Origin: Amylostereum areolatum
Taxonomy: Eukaryota > Basidiomycota > Agaricomycetes > Russulales > Stereaceae
DNA length: 64,000 nt
NCBI GenBank assembly: GCA_012932865.1
Contig: SAXG01000011.1
Span: 372,001-436,000, forward strand
Reading direction: 5' to 3'
The notes under the pieces are model-generated. The model made no database searches, was not told the DNA's origin, and saw nothing but the letters and a program-made list of their open reading frames with translations. Positions 11,583 to 24,258 of this stretch are shown here, piece after piece. Every line of letters starts with the position of its first letter. The stretch's first letter is position 1. A program made the translations under genes and the position numbers.

Positions 11583-13935
11583 TCAAACGAGAGAGACCGT
11601 CAGAGGCAGCTGGGCCTTACGAATGTCCCCGCCGACGATTGAAGGAGTATTGATGTTACCCCACTTCCAAGCGATCTTTTTCTTCGCAGGAAGGGAAAAC
11701 TGGAATACTGGAAGGAGCTGGGAGAGAACGACCTCTGCAAGAAAGGGATGAGCCCTCCACGCGAACCGAAGGGGCTGAAACAACTTACTCATTTCCAACA
11801 GCGAGAACTTGAAGCCGCTGCGATAAATTTCACATCGTTCAGAGAGCTGTACCTCCGACTTCTATGCGATGAAGGGACTCACATGCACGCACGTCCGCCG
11901 CCGATAAAGGTCAACCTGAGCCATAATAAGCAAGCCGCCGGATACACAGGCACTATTTCAACGTACTGGTTAGAATAAACACCCGGTATGTGCGCAGCCG
12001 CGACACTCTCCGGCAGCGGCTTGAGCCAACGATCAGGGTTCCACTCGTGAGCGTCTGGACCCCATATCTCAGGGTCGGTGTTTACCCCGATAATGTTCAC
12101 TAACACAGTCGTGTCGTTAGGTACCATGAACTCAGAGTATTCTGTGCCGTCAGAGCCTTTCACAGGAGTATTCAATGGGAGAACAGTGTCCTTGCGAGCA
12201 CTGTAAGCGGCTTCCGTGAGTTTGTAGAGAAGGTCAGAGAAACGGAGGACGCACGTGCGCTGAACGAAGCTAAGAGGGGGGAAGAGACGGAGGGTCTCGC
12301 GACAGACGGCTTCGAGGAAAGGGAGTTCATTTAGGTCGTCATGACCGAGCTCACCCGTTGCACCTCCTGCCTCAGTCACCTCAGCTCTAAGCTTCTCCTG
12401 AACATCCGGGTTGAGGGCCAGCTGATGAAGCATGCGAGACAGGGCAGAGGACGTCGTGTCCGTGGCTGCGAAAAGGAACGTCCTAAAATACGATTGAGGG
12501 GTGTTAACGGACGAATGGGCCGGAGAAGAATGGCACACGACGAACGTCATTTGGGCCAGCAGCTGTTCATCGGGGAGACGATCGTTCTCATCCGCGGAGG
12601 AGTTCGAGTTCACTGAATAAAGAAGGCATTAGCTTGAAGAATGCATGGATGATAAACGCGACGAACAAAGGATACTCATGATGTCCTTGCCTTCACCGAG
12701 CTGGTTCACGATCCCGTCTCCTCCCTGGGAAGCGAGAGCCTTCTTCTTCTCCCAAACTTCCTTTGAGGTATTATGCATAGTGTCGGCGATATCGACGAGA
12801 GCGCGGACCGTCGACGATGGGGCGCTCACAGCCATTAACCGTAGCAGGTTCGCAGGGAGGACCGCCCTAAGCTTCGGCAGCCATGGACGCCAGACCTGTG
12901 TAGTCGACAACAACGGACTACCCACATACCAAAAAGAATCGTGTCAGCTTATCTGAGAATTTAGCCACGGATACGGGGGAGAAACGAACACGTAGGACTT
13001 CAAAGCCTGGGCGTAGTCGTTGTTTTCTCCCTCCAGCGCTTTGAACGTGTATCCAAGACCGCCTTGAGCAATAAGCTCGAGCGCGAGCTTGCCCATCCAT
13101 TCTAACATGTCAATCTCCTTCGCGCCGTGGACGACCTCCTGGCGAAGAATCTTCTGGAGCTGTGGGTAACAAGGTAAGTGTCAGATAGAGATAGCAGGCG
13201 AAAAAGGATTCAAAAAGCACCTTCATCGTAACATTTTGGAACATCGGGATCAAGCGTCGCATGTGCGCGATAGAAAATGCGGGGTTCATAATCTTGCGCT
13301 GCTTCTTGTGAGTGGTACCTGGCATCCGACCGCGATCTTAGCAGGGGCATCGTAACGGGACACATGGGAGAACGCACCAAGCGTTGAGAGAAGCCCAGGA
13401 CCAAATGCGAGGGTGTTGGTCCTGGAATCGCATGTATGGAAAGCTTAGAGCCATTTGAAACCCCACGCTGAGAAAACGACGCACGTTATGAACGAATCTG
13501 TCTCTTCGAAGGTGTACTGTTCCTTGACGAGAACGGTGTACAAGGCCTTGGTGTCGGATACCACGAGCAAGGTTTCCTTAAATAGTCAAGATGATATGTA
13601 AGCCTTAGATGTCTGTCGAAGCGAGGGGAGACGTACTCCAAAGTTACCCGCAAGCCTGATAACCTTTCCATAAAGGCGATTGAGTTCGTCGTGGAAGATA
13701 TAAGCCTTAGGGGTTGAACATCTGCTTTGAGGTTGCCTAACTTCGATTTCAGCACTCCACATGTATCATGCACGTAGCATGGAGACATACCAGTCGTGAA
13801 AGAAGGGCTAGGAGGGCCTGGGATAACACGAAGGTGTCCCTGGGAGAGGAGCTTGCGGACGAATTTCACGAAGGCGAATAGAAAGGCTGCAGCGCAGACG
13901 GCAGCCACCGCTTGAGCGACGATGATAACACCCAT
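11583..13935 (-). CDS. Cytochrome P450 monooxygenase (family member C)
   Basis: Paralog of B with matching exon structure. The start is the ATG at 13933-13935 (MGVIIVAQAVAAVCAAAFLF), then HLRVIPGPPSPSFTTG. Landmarks are MVLGFSQ-region exon FGPGLLSTLG, HKKQRKIMNPAFSIAHMRRL, the EIDMLEWMGKLALELIAQ-like block, WEKKKALASQGGDGIVNQLG then GKDIMSIL, ExxR in EAVCRETLRLFPPLSFVQRT, VNIIGVNTDPEIWGPDAHEW, and the heme loop with an intron in the Ile codon. It ends KAQLPLTVSLV. The I-helix reads FAATDTTSSALS: the usual glycine of A-G-x-D/E-T-T is alanine, which could affect oxygen activation or substrate fit. PERW is replaced by PDRW, which keeps the arginine. Exons followed are in frame. Confidence 0.92.
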
Positions 13936-14044
13936 GCCGGTGCACAGGTAGCTTCGATGTTGAAGACGGGGCTCTAATGAAAAACGTAAGGAACGAAAGA
14001 ACAGAGTGGGTAGGACGGCGGGTCGATAAAGGATCAGCGACGCA

Positions 14045-14053
14045 TCTTATATA
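14045..14053 (-). promoter_or_regulatory. TATA box of P450-C
   Basis: TATATAAGA on the minus strand about 110 bases upstream of the P450-C start codon. Confidence 0.5.
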
Positions 14054-14779
14054 CTCTCGCCTGCAGGTGAGGTCGATGAGGCCGTAATTTTGCTGACTGT
14101 GAACCGATGGGCAGCTGAGAGTATTAGCCAGGGTCATGACGCGAAAGATACACGCTGTCGGATGAGAACTTCGCTTCATAGAAGGCTTCGAAAGGTGCCA
14201 AGGTCCCCTACTCGTGACTCCGGTCAATATAGCAGGTCAAGGCGATAAATAAGGGAGGGCACCAAAATATTCTCTAGTATCATCTTGTGGAAGCTTTAGT
14301 AGTGTGGCAGGTGCATTCTTAAACAAAGTGGATTGTGACGTGTATCTAAGATATTGAGCAATGTCAGTCAACTTGTCAACCGCCGGCGACGGTTCAGAGC
14401 CGCTGGGAAACCCTAAGAAACTGCGTACCTGATCACCTTCCGAGACTCCGGAGACCCTCGGTCGAGCGGATATGCAGAATATTGGGCTCCGATATCATAC
14501 TAGGTCGCAGCGGATCGCGGCTTATGTGGTGCCATGGATGATGGAGCTTTCGTGGAGCCTTCGTATAGGCCTAGAGCTCCATTCCCAACTCTTGCATCAG
14601 GGCTCACAGGCTCGCGGGCTGCTGCCACTGGACGCCGTGTCTGTACAATATGTGGGTCGTTCCCGCTTTCATGCGTACAAGTGCACATTACAACGATATG
14701 AGGCTCAGAGACAACATTCCATGAGTATGCATCTTAAACTGTGTTTATTTGAATTTAACTTGCTTTAGACAAGAAATAG
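14054..14779. other. Intergenic region upstream of P450-C
   Basis: Upstream region of P450-C and 3' flank of the decayed P450-D. No gene is visible. Confidence 0.5.
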
Positions 14780-16400
14780 GGTCAAGAGATTGAGGGGGCA
14801 AAAAGAGCCTGAAGACGGGGGAAAGTCAGAGGAGAACGACCTCTAACCGAAGATGAACATACATATCATCATTGACCGGAAGTGAACTGCAGAGAGCAGT
14901 GAACACTCACTCATTTCCCGCCGTTAAACTTCGGCGCCACCACCAGCAACCAGGACACCACACGATCAACCGCCTTGGAACGTCATCTTATAGCGTAATG
15001 ACCCGGCAACGGTGCCGACCATTCCATTCGTGAGCGTCGAGCTCCCAGATAACAGGACCGCGATCACCACCCTCAACATGCACCAGAACAGGTGGGCCGT
15101 TCGGAACCACAATCGGATAGGGAGAGACGAAGTTTCCAGACAACGTCGAGGAGGAGGAGCTCGTTCAAGGTGCCATGCTAAGGAGCCGCTTCCGCACCTC
15201 CGGCATCAGTAACCTCGGCCATCGGTGGATCTTGAACGTCCGGCGTGTAAGAGTTCGCGCCAATGCCCGACGATGCTTTCCTACGCTATATTTAAAGGCA
15301 AGCATCAACGGTGTGCTCGCAGAAGACAATACACAACCTACGCAGAATGCTCATCTCTTCGCCGAGCTGGTTCACGACTCCGTCTTCTCGAGGGCTGAGG
15401 GGCTCTTCTTCCTCTCCCAAACATCCTTTAGGGTGTTAAGCATGGTGTCGGAGGTCCTGGCGAGAGACCGCATGGCTGGCCAAGAAACCGTCGGGGTCAA
15501 GCACCGCAAGAACGTCGCTGGGAAGAGTGACGTGACCGTTCGGGGGCCACAGCCCCAAACCCGAGCGCCAGACGACGTAGGACTGTTCAGGGGATTCAAA
15601 AGAATGCGCGCGAGCCTCCCGAAAGTGCAGCCTTGAACGCGTCCCCAAAGCCAGCTGGCGCGATAGGCTCGATGACGAGCTTGTCTGACCAGCCAGATAA
15701 ACCGGTTACGTTCAGGCCAGCCACAAGTTCGTTATGAAGAATGTGCTGGAGCTGCGTGTAACAAAGCAGACGTTAAATCGTGACCTAGACGATCATAGAC
15801 GCGGGAAAACGATGGAAACGCACCACCCTCGCGATGGACTAGACCATTGAAACGAAGCGCCTAACATGCTTGCGCGAAACCGCCGGGTTGAGAACATTGC
15901 GCTGCTTGTATTGACTACCGAACACGATCCGAGTCAGTCTGGTCCGAGGGGAATGTCAGCTCGAATGTGTTCTGGTATAGTCAGATGATGACGCACTCGA
16001 TTAACCAGTCCGCCTTCTCCAACGCCGAACGGAGCCTGCTCTTTGACGGAGGACAGAATACATCGCTTTGGTGTCAGTTACGAGGAGTTGTTTTCTCTAC
16101 ACAAAGAATGTGTACAGTATGAGCTTCTCGGGATTGACAAGAAGTACGGGGGGATGCATACCGAGTGTCCCGCCGATCCTGACGACTTTGCAGTAAGATC
16201 TGCCTGATGTAGCATCGGGGTTGAAGCTCGAAGGTTTGCTTGAGGTCTCCTGGCAAAGCTGAGGACAGTATCTGCATCCACATATCGCGAGAGATGCGCT
16301 GAGAGGGTCGTGAAACGACGAAGGGCCAGAACGCAATGAACGTTGAACTACGGCGGAGGCTGGCAAAGGATTCCGCGTGCACGGTGCGCGGTTCTTCGAG
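14780..16400 (-). pseudogene. Decayed cytochrome P450 (family member D)
   Basis: Remains of a P450 collinear with members B and C, on the minus strand. Recognisable pieces in order are GPSSFHD (from PGPPSPSF), GDLKQTFELQP (from GNLKQVFNP), KVVRIGGTLG, LFPATFLRCL...PAMRSLARTSDTM with LKDVWERKK, HVEGGDRGPVIWELDAHEWN (C has NIIGVNTDPEIWGPDAHEWN), MTFQGG followed by a stop where the heme loop should be, and EVVLL-stop-LSPVFRL. The I-helix and ExxR regions are missing or unreadable, the catalytic cysteine is lost, and frames shift often. Best likeness is to C, so it is probably an old tandem duplicate. Ends are approximate. Confidence 0.82.
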
Positions 16401-17651
16401 TTCAACGGCAATTCCCGACAACGGTCCCGGTCAGGACTCAGCGCAGTCAGTCAGACTCATGCCCCATCCAATAAAAACTTCAACGATAAGTTCTTGTTCT
16501 GTCCCCGACCTCTTCCTCGTTTCCAGGAGCTGTGCTGCAACATCCATCTGGCGATTGAAAATCACTAAAATACAGGGTATATCGACTTCATTCACCTCCC
16601 AATGCCGCCTCAAGATAGCTCAATAGCTATCGAGGGCTTCTGGAATCCACTTCTCGCTGGTGTGCACAATATTCTGCTCGGCTCGAGGAGGCTACTCTCG
16701 GGCCTCAGCTTGTTCAACTTTCGTCGGGGGTTTTCTCCTCATGGGGCGATATTTGGCTGGCATCACCAAGATTCCTTCATTTTTGAATGCAAGACTGGCA
16801 TGAACCCGGCTCCGGATAATGGTCGAAGCTTCCCCGCCGTTCTATGCTCAGTACTGTTGCTCTGGATCTACGGCGGCCTCCTCCAGGCGATCCCCGTCTC
16901 ATGGGTATCCCGACCGTTTTCTCTCTAACGTCGTCATCTCTGCATCGTAGAGTCGACCCTGTCGCCGTCGTCTTCATATACATCGTATCTGTCTTCGTGC
17001 GGTGATAGCGGTGGGCTCTATGCGAACGACGACGACTGAGAGGGACGCACGGGCGGGGAAACGGGGCCGACTGGTGTCCACGATCCACGGGAACCACCTT
17101 GTCTTGGTCTCAGTTTGTTGAAGCTCTGGCTCTAGTGCTCAGGACCGGCGCTCATGTTACTCCTTGAGGAGTAGACGCACTATATTTAAGTCGTGTTAAC
17201 ACAGACCATGGCGCGCGTGCAGCCCGTTTATAATGATGGTACGAGGCTGATGACAAAATGTAGCTCCAAGAGATAACCAATGTAATGCCACGGACCATCC
17301 GGCTGTATTCTGCTATATATATGACGGTCATCCAATTATTTTCAATGTATTTGAAGTCGTCGATGTGAGGGGACGAGAAAGCTCTGAGCAAAGCCGCTGT
17401 GGTGTGATCCTCACCGCTCAATTTGCTCAAAGTCATCTGTTCTGCAAAAAAACGCTCGCCCCTCAAAAATACCCTTATTTAGCCTCAGAGATATTTTAGA
17501 CGTCCGATCTTACGGCGTCGAGCAGTAGATCGCTTCTTTCAAAGGCTTCCAGTAGACGCGTCAGTCACGTGCCCAGAAACTATGTCACGTTACATGTATC
17601 GGTGCGGTTCGCGGGACCCGCGCGCCAACGGGTTTCCTGCAGTTCTCCTCC
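16401..17651. other. Intergenic region between P450-D and the uS19m gene
   Basis: About 1.25 kb with open frames on both strands, the longest on plus at 16602-16928, but none has a recognisable domain or homolog in the window. It holds the promoter of the ribosomal protein gene near its right end. Confidence 0.45.
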
Positions 17652-18091
17652 ATGCTCCCGTCTCTGGTCGTGCGTGCAGGTCGTTCCGCATGGAAAGGTA
17701 TGCCCGTCTATGTCCGTGAAAGGCGACGCTCCTGATCTTGCGCAGGACCGTACTTTGTGTCGTTCCCTAACATCCGTGAAGCGTTGACGAACAACGTACC
17801 CATTAAAACGCAGGCGCGGTCATGTACCATTCTCCCTAACTTCGTCGGGTGAGCAGACTGTTCACGCTCCTGATTTAGTCGAGTATGAATTGAACCTGTA
17901 CAGGATCCGTTTCATGGTTCATAACGGCAAGGACTACGTCCCCGTCACCGTCACGCAGGACATGGTGGGGCACAAGCTGGGCGAGTTCTCTCACACGAAG
18001 AAGCGTTTCGTGTACAAGTGCGTCATCGTCTTTCCTGCATGTCTCATTTCGCTAACGTTTTCAATGCTCCAGACATACAAAGAACAAGTAG
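17652..18091 (+). CDS. RSM19: Mitochondrial small ribosomal subunit protein uS19 (Rsm19)
   Basis: Ribosomal protein uS19 of the mitochondrial small subunit, which sits in the subunit head near the decoding site. Four exons: 17652-17697, 17746-17848, 17904-18017 and 18073-18091, all with GT-AG introns of 48-55 nt. The product is 93 residues, the usual size for the bacterial-type protein. The start [16 protein letters not shown] leads directly into the family signature; then come [39 protein letters not shown] and the basic block [14 protein letters not shown], ending KHTKNK. The short organellar form, without the long N-terminal extension of cytosolic uS19, supports a mitochondrial destination. 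Confidence 0.95.
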
Positions 18092-18979
18092 TCGTCCTGC
18101 TCATAGTCATAGACTCATCGCCCGTCGCATTCGTGCAGTACATGTACTCCAAGCATAATATCATTTGGCCGTCCTTTCAAGACCATTCATCCAGATACAT
18201 GAGCTCCTCTTGGCTGCTCACGAATTCACAGCATGGATTTCAATAACGAGAAACAGCGATGCGCTCGACTGCCAATCGATGCCTTTAGAACGGCTTCGTC
18301 GCACCGTATGCAAACACCTGTCTATCACCATCATTTCCCATCAATGGTCGGATGCACGCATCGAAACTCAGGAAAGCGGGACAAAGCCTGTACTTATGCT
18401 CGCCTGGTCAAGGCTGTCTTTCCAAAGGTTGTCCCTTGCCGAGCACAAGGGCCTCATCGGATGGTGTCCGATGAACAATCTTCTGCGGCCCGTGGCAACG
18501 AGGGGCGTCCCATGATTCGTCGGAACAGGTGGCAGTTGCGGTTCGTGAGCAGAGTAAGGAGATGAAGAAGCGAAGATATGAGAGCGCGCTGAGAGATGCC
18601 AGCGATGGGAGTAGCGACCGGCCCTGGAGGTGTGGTCGTCGTCGTCGTCGTCGCTTAGCGTAGAAATAATCGGAGGAAATGATGTTGCAATTGTCTCACC
18701 AATCACGGTGGCCATCGCCCAAACAAAGCCATCCGCGCCTTGTCTCTGCCCGCCATCGTCCACCGACATCGTCCACCATCTTTGTGCTTTGATCAACGTC
18801 GACGACGACGCGCACCGCCTTTCGTTTGCATCGCACACAACGCAGCCCGGCACGTTTGAGCTCCACCTCGACTTCCATTCCGGGCCATTTCGTGACTTGT
18901 ACCGCGGCGCCCGCCCTGTTGTCCCTCACCCTCTCCTCTTCTCCTTCCCCCGTCGGTCCCCCTCCCCCCCGCTCCCGCC
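18092..18979. other. Intergenic region and Cla4 5' flank
   Basis: 3' flank of the uS19m gene followed by the pyrimidine-rich upstream region of the PAK kinase gene. A (GTC)n run, GTCGTCGTCGTCGTC, lies near 18636. No further gene is seen. Confidence 0.5.
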
Positions 18980-21699
18980 ATGTCCTACGGTCAGGTCACC
19001 GCGACCTCATTAACACCCTCACGACCAGCACCCCCCGCACCCTATCGCCAGGGATCAACAAGCTCGTCCACTAACGGCAACAGCTTCACCCTCGGCCCCT
19101 CACCCACACCTTCCTATGCCACATCATACTCTGGTATCGGCGGCACCGCAGGCATCGGCGGATTCCCTAATCGCAATTCTGACGCTTCCAACCCCTCTGT
19201 CGTACGGAGCGGGTGGGTCGGCTTCAAGGAGGATGCGTTCGCGAGTTGGATATGGAGAGACAAGTTTCTTATCTTGAAGGAGCAGAGCTTGTCGATCCAC
19301 AAGAACGATGTGCGTCTTCTCCACGTTCGTGCTCGCCATCACCGCCCGCTGACCGTTTTTTCGACAGGCATCGCCTTCCCAAAACACCATTCAGCTTCGT
19401 GACCTCGCGAACATCGAACGCACGGATCTTAAGCCTTACTGTCTCCTCCTCGAGACCAAGGACAAACGCTACTACCTCGCCATGAAGGGCGATGAAGAAC
19501 TCTACGGCTGGCAGGACGACATCTACTCCCGTAGCCCGCTCAGCGGCGTGAGCAACCCCACCAACTTCGTGCACAAGGTTCACGTTGGGTTTGACCCCGT
19601 TTCTGGCGCATTCACTGTACGTGCCTGTGGCGGGTGACTGTTGATACGTCCAAGTTCTAACGACCGCACCCCAGGGTATGCCCGACCAATGGAACAAGCT
19701 GCTCACAAAGTCCGCCATCACCCGCGAAGACTACCAGCGCGATCCTCAAGCCGTGCTCGAAGTACTCGAATTTTACACCGATCACCAGAAACGCGAGCTC
19801 GAGGAGCTTGGTCTCTCTTCGTCCACACGACTTGGAACAACTCCCACAACCCGTGCGTTCCGTCCCCACCCCTTCTCGGTCTTTGTCTGATGTTTCACCA
19901 GCCACCGGCGCCCCCGCTCGATTCAATGCGGGTACTGGCCTCGGGGGTTCCGGGCTCAACAAACTGACTCCTCTGCCTGAACGACCGGGGCTTCTCCGTC
20001 AGGATACAACCCCATCAGGCCAGAATGGGGACTCAAGTACGAACCTGGCCCTGGGTGCCCAACGGGCAGCCGACTACGTCAACGGCGCATACTCCCAGAC
20101 CCTCTCCCCTTCCCAAGCCAATGGCTCGCGTCCAAATCTCCCCTCCTTGACCCCCTCCCGTCCTGCTCCTCCACGGCCCTTGCTCACCGCCAACCGCCCT
20201 GCCCCTCCAGCGCCCGGCCCTGCCTCGGCGACCTCACCGAAGCCATCTGTTCCCGACCATACGCCTTCATCTGCTGATCTCCGCTCCCGTGCGAAGGCGC
20301 AAGGACCGCGGGATGACCGTGCAAAGCCTCCCGGGCTGGCCTCGGACGTGCCATCGCGGAACGATTCTCTTCCTCGGGACAGGGAAGATGAGAGGGACGA
20401 CCGGTCCGGGAACGCCGGTTCTGGCGGTCAGCCTCCTGTGAAGCCTCTGCAAACCAAGAAGCCGACTGTGACTGTGACCCCGACGGATGATGAGGGCAAG
20501 GGTGGCGTGGCGGCGGCGGCGGCGGCGCTTGAGAAGCCCAAGCCACCAAAAGAGATCGAGAAGCGGATTAGCACGCTGACCGAGGACCAGATCATGGCCA
20601 AGTTGCGAAGCGTCGTCAGTCCAGACGACCCCAAGCTGCTGTACAGCAAGATCAAGAAGATCGGGCAGGGGTGCGTGCTTTTATATGTCCTTCTGCTGAG
20701 ATGTCGTCTGACGTTAATTTCAGTGCTTCTGGACATGTGTACGTTGCGAAGACGCTAGCGACGGGCAAGAAGGTAGCGATCAAGGAGATGGACTTGAACA
20801 CCCAGCCGCGGAAGGAGCTCATCGTGAACGAGATCCTCGTCATGAAGGAGTCGCACCATCCGAACATCGTCAACTTCCTCAACTCGTACCTTCTCCGCAA
20901 CACAGAATTATGGGTGGCGATGGAGTTTATGGAGGGTGGCGCATTGACCGATATCATTGAGAACAACACGTTGGAGGAGGATCAAATTGCCTGCATTTCA
21001 AACGAGGTGCGTTGCTTGGCTTCGAAAGGGACTACTTACTGACCCCTTACCATGTGCAGACGTGCAAGGGACTTGGTCATCTGCATAGTCAGCATATCAT
21101 CCACCGTGACATCAAGTCTGATAATGTCCTTCTTGACGCACAGGGTCGCGTTAAGATCAGTGCGTGTCTCTGAATGTATACCCAATGCATTGAGCTTACA
21201 ACGTCATCCTTCCAGCTGACTTTGGTTTCTGCGCCAAGCTCACCGACCAGAAGTCGAAGCGAGCGACGATGGTGGGGACGCCGTACTGGATGGCTCCGGA
21301 GGTCGTGAAACAGAAGGAGTATGGGGCGAAGGTCGACATCTGGTCGTTGGGTATCATGGCGATCGAGATGATTGAGCAAGAGCCGCCATACTTGGATGAA
21401 GAGCCGCTGAAGGCGCTCTACCTGATCGCAACGAACGGAACCCCGACGTTGAAGAAACCTGAAGCGCTGTCGAGGGAACTCAAGTCGTTCTTGAGTGTGT
21501 GTTTGTGCGTGGACGTGAAAAGTCGGGCGACCGCGAACGAGCTGCTGGAGGTACGTCGTGCTCATCCTTCCAACCGTTTGTATGGTTGGCCGTACTGACT
21601 GGCGGCGCGCCTATCTAGCACGATTTCTTCAAGAAGGCATGCCAGCTGTCGGGGCTTGCGCCTTTACTTCGCTTCCGCACGACGAAGCAGTCGTCATGA
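18980..21699 (+). CDS. CLA4: PAK-family serine/threonine protein kinase, Cla4 type
   Basis: Cdc42/Rac effector kinase that in fungi controls polarity, budding or hyphal growth and septation. The start is the ATG at 18980. After a Pro/Ser-rich head comes a PH domain (about residues 75-165, from [20 protein letters not shown] to [10 protein letters not shown]), then immediately the CRIB motif ([16 protein letters not shown]). A long Pro/Ser-rich linker follows, then the kinase domain: [20 protein letters not shown] (catalytic Lys), HRDIKSDN (catalytic loop), DFGFCAKL, activation segment [11 protein letters not shown] and [12 protein letters not shown]. It ends [19 protein letters not shown] then RTTKQSS, with the stop at 21697-21699. 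Exon joins at 19309/19368 and after 19617 were checked and are in frame. PH plus CRIB plus kinase separates Cla4 from Ste20, which lacks the PH domain. Confidence 0.96.
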
Positions 21700-22463
21700 A
21701 TACCCCTCGCTGCTCTTTCCTTCCTCCCCTATCCTATCGATACATACCCTCCCTTACGCGCATCTTACCGCCGGCGGTTGGCGGCACCCTCAGGACACTA
21801 TGCACTAGCCCTTACATCCCCACCCTTCCCTCTCATCCATCCCTCACCTTTGGATTCTGATGTTCTGCGTTGTCCTGCTCGCAGCCCCTTCCGCCCCGAT
21901 CTGTTCGTGACTTACTTATATATTCTGTTTCTTCTTCTTTCGTTTTTACAAGCTCCTCGTTTTTGTTAAACATATCGACCGACGACCGCCCCGTACGCTT
22001 GTTTTATAGCCACCTCTATCTCACGCGCAATAACCCCAATGTACAAATGTCCTTTCTTCCCTTCGTCTCCTGGCACATCCGGAGGTATGGGCCGAATGTA
22101 GGTGTGGTCCGGCATGGGTGGATCACCAGGGATCACCGCCAGGCATCGGTCATCCTAGGTTGTGTCATGTCGATCCACCGCCCTTGACTCTGAGTTACTT
22201 ATAAGTCTTCCGCTGGCCTATATTTGCTTTCTTCTCCCCGCTTCTCATCTCCATGATCTCCTCTGCGAGCTGACCCTCTGGTAACAGTCCTGGCGTTTAT
22301 ATACATGACTCAAGCGCGGTATCTACGTCCTGCATTGTCCTGATTCCTGAAGCGAACTTCATCCGCGCGGTTAGTAATGCAATATGTTTTCTTGATCCTC
22401 GACTTCCTCCTCAGACGCCCCTATCGATCCATCCTCTCTGTCTTATTACTGATCTCCTTCAAC
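21700..22463. other. Intergenic region between CLA4 and the FolB-domain gene
   Basis: T- and C-rich 3' flank of the kinase gene and promoter of the FolB gene. The open frames here are low-complexity. An ATG at 22377 is in frame with the FolB gene and would add about 29 hydrophobic residues. Confidence 0.5.
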
Positions 22464-23277
22464 ATGAGACCCCCCTCCACAGACATTGTCACCATAAACC
22501 GTCTTCCAATTACAGGCGTCATCGGCACGGACATGTGGGGGCGCGCCATCCCCCAGCCGGTCCACGTCTCCCTGCACTTCCACCTGCATCCAAACTCGCT
22601 CCTTCTCGCAGCGGCCACGGACGACTCGCGGTTCAGCATCCAGCACTGGACATTGATGGACACGATCCCGGAGCTCGTTCGCGCAGGCGAGCCGTTCGCG
22701 TCGGGGCGCGAGCTCGGAAAGGCGATCACGAACATGGCGGTTGCCGAGGGGAAGGAGGTGATTGCGGAGTTGCGCGTCGTGGTCGAGGGCCGGAAGACGC
22801 TGGCGTGCATGCGCGCGCAGGAGGGCGTGGAGTGGGAGCTCGTTACCCGGGGAAATGAGCAGGAGATCACGTTTGGCGTGAAGGGGCTCGTGTTGGCGGT
22901 CAAACTTGGATTTTCCGAAGACGAGCGAAAGATTCGACAGAGCGTGGTGGTGGATATCTGGTTCGTGGAGGAGGAGGGCGTGGTAGGGAACTTACCTTAC
23001 AACGCGATCGTGGAACAAGTTATTCAGGTGTGCCATCCCTACTGTCTCTTCTGTGTTTGATGACTATGACAGTGCGAGCGTTTCACAGAATGTAGAGGCA
23101 TCGTCCCATCGGTCCTTGGAACGGCTCGTACATGAAGCTGCTAGAGTGGCATGCTTGGCGAATCCCCATATAAGAGAGGTTACGATCCTCGTGAAACGAT
23201 CTATGGGAGTGGTGGAAGCAGAGTCGCTCTCGGTCCAGCTTACACGGCTGCGTAGCTCATTCCCTGGCGGTGCATAA
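22464..23277 (+). CDS. Tandem FolB (dihydroneopterin aldolase-like) domain protein
   Basis: Two dihydroneopterin-aldolase/epimerase-fold domains in one chain, the arrangement at the N-terminus of fungal folate-synthesis Fol1, here without the HPPK and DHPS domains. Exons are 22464-23027 and 23089-23277; the 61-nt intron ends at TTCACAG and rejoins VIQ to NVEASSHRSLERL. Domain 1 has DIVTINRLPITGVIGTDMWG; domain 2 has ITFGVKGLVLAVKLGFSEDE and, after the intron, EALV-type VHEAARVACLANPHIREVTI. The ATG at 22464 was chosen because the domain begins directly after it; an upstream in-frame ATG at 22377 would add a hydrophobic extension. About 250 residues. It may take part in pterin metabolism, but catalytic residues were not verified. 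Confidence 0.8.
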
Positions 23278-24258
23278 CAGGTGTCGTCCCGTATATCTCC
23301 TGTTTCGTGTGTTCATGTCGACTAAAATGTATTTAGGGGCTTCGACGGATCATGTAATATTGAACACATTGCTATCCATGTTTTTGCCGACTATCCATGC
23401 TTTTTTGCCGGCCCAGTATTGGTGGATCATGCCACTACGGCAGTAGAAAAAGACGTCAATGGTCACCGGTCACCACCTATCGCATCTAGAAAGAGCTCAG
23501 CTCAAAATTGTCACCCATGCAAGTCGACATGGCTCATCTCGTTTCAGTCATTCGAATCTTTCAAGTCGCCATCTGCTCCCACTGAAAATCTCTAGCCGCC
23601 GGATGAGCTGATGAAAGGTTGTCATATTGTGCATATGATTGTTTTTTATATATCCATTTGGTGCAGCTATTTCCCGTGGAAAGCAGTTTGGTGATTTGGG
23701 TACGTGAAAACTCCCGCTGCGCATGTATACGAAGGAGATGCCGAACGAATTCGCAGCCCTAGGTCCCGACTCTAGCTGTCACGCGTTCACGGAAGAGGTT
23801 TGCGCAAGCTTTCTGCACCCGCATCACACCCTTTTCGAGCAAATTGGTAGACTGGGGAGCGTTCTTTCAGCTTCATCGCTAACGGGTTTGTTGACGACAG
23901 TATCGAAAACACATTGGCCTAGAAATGCCAAGCTCTGGAGTCCAGAGGTGCGATGTCGACTTTGCTTTCTGACCCTTACATTCACTTCTTGTCATGTCAT
24001 GACGTAGGCCACTTCATGGCCGACGGCATGCGCTTGACAGAAGCAAGGCAGTAGCGCTCGCTATGTCCATGTGAATTGCAAACGGCATACGGCTGTTATT
24101 GCGGGGTTCGTGACCGTCTCTTTTTCTCTCCGACGGAAGGTGCTTTCCTGTGATCTGCGTCATGCGAACCCATGACAGAACCCGTGCTGTCAGCAGATCC
24201 GCAGTGTACTTATACCCACAGTGCTTGCGAACTCCAAACGATTCGCCTGTCTGCTAAA
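23278..24258. other. Intergenic region between the FolB gene and the CYP63-like gene
   Basis: About 1 kb holding the 3' flank of the FolB gene and the promoter of the P450. One plus-strand frame (23723-24007) has no recognisable features. Confidence 0.45.

Noticed and set aside
16602..16928. Possible hypothetical protein on the plus strand
   Set aside because: No domain, splice pattern or paralog; codon pattern not convincing.
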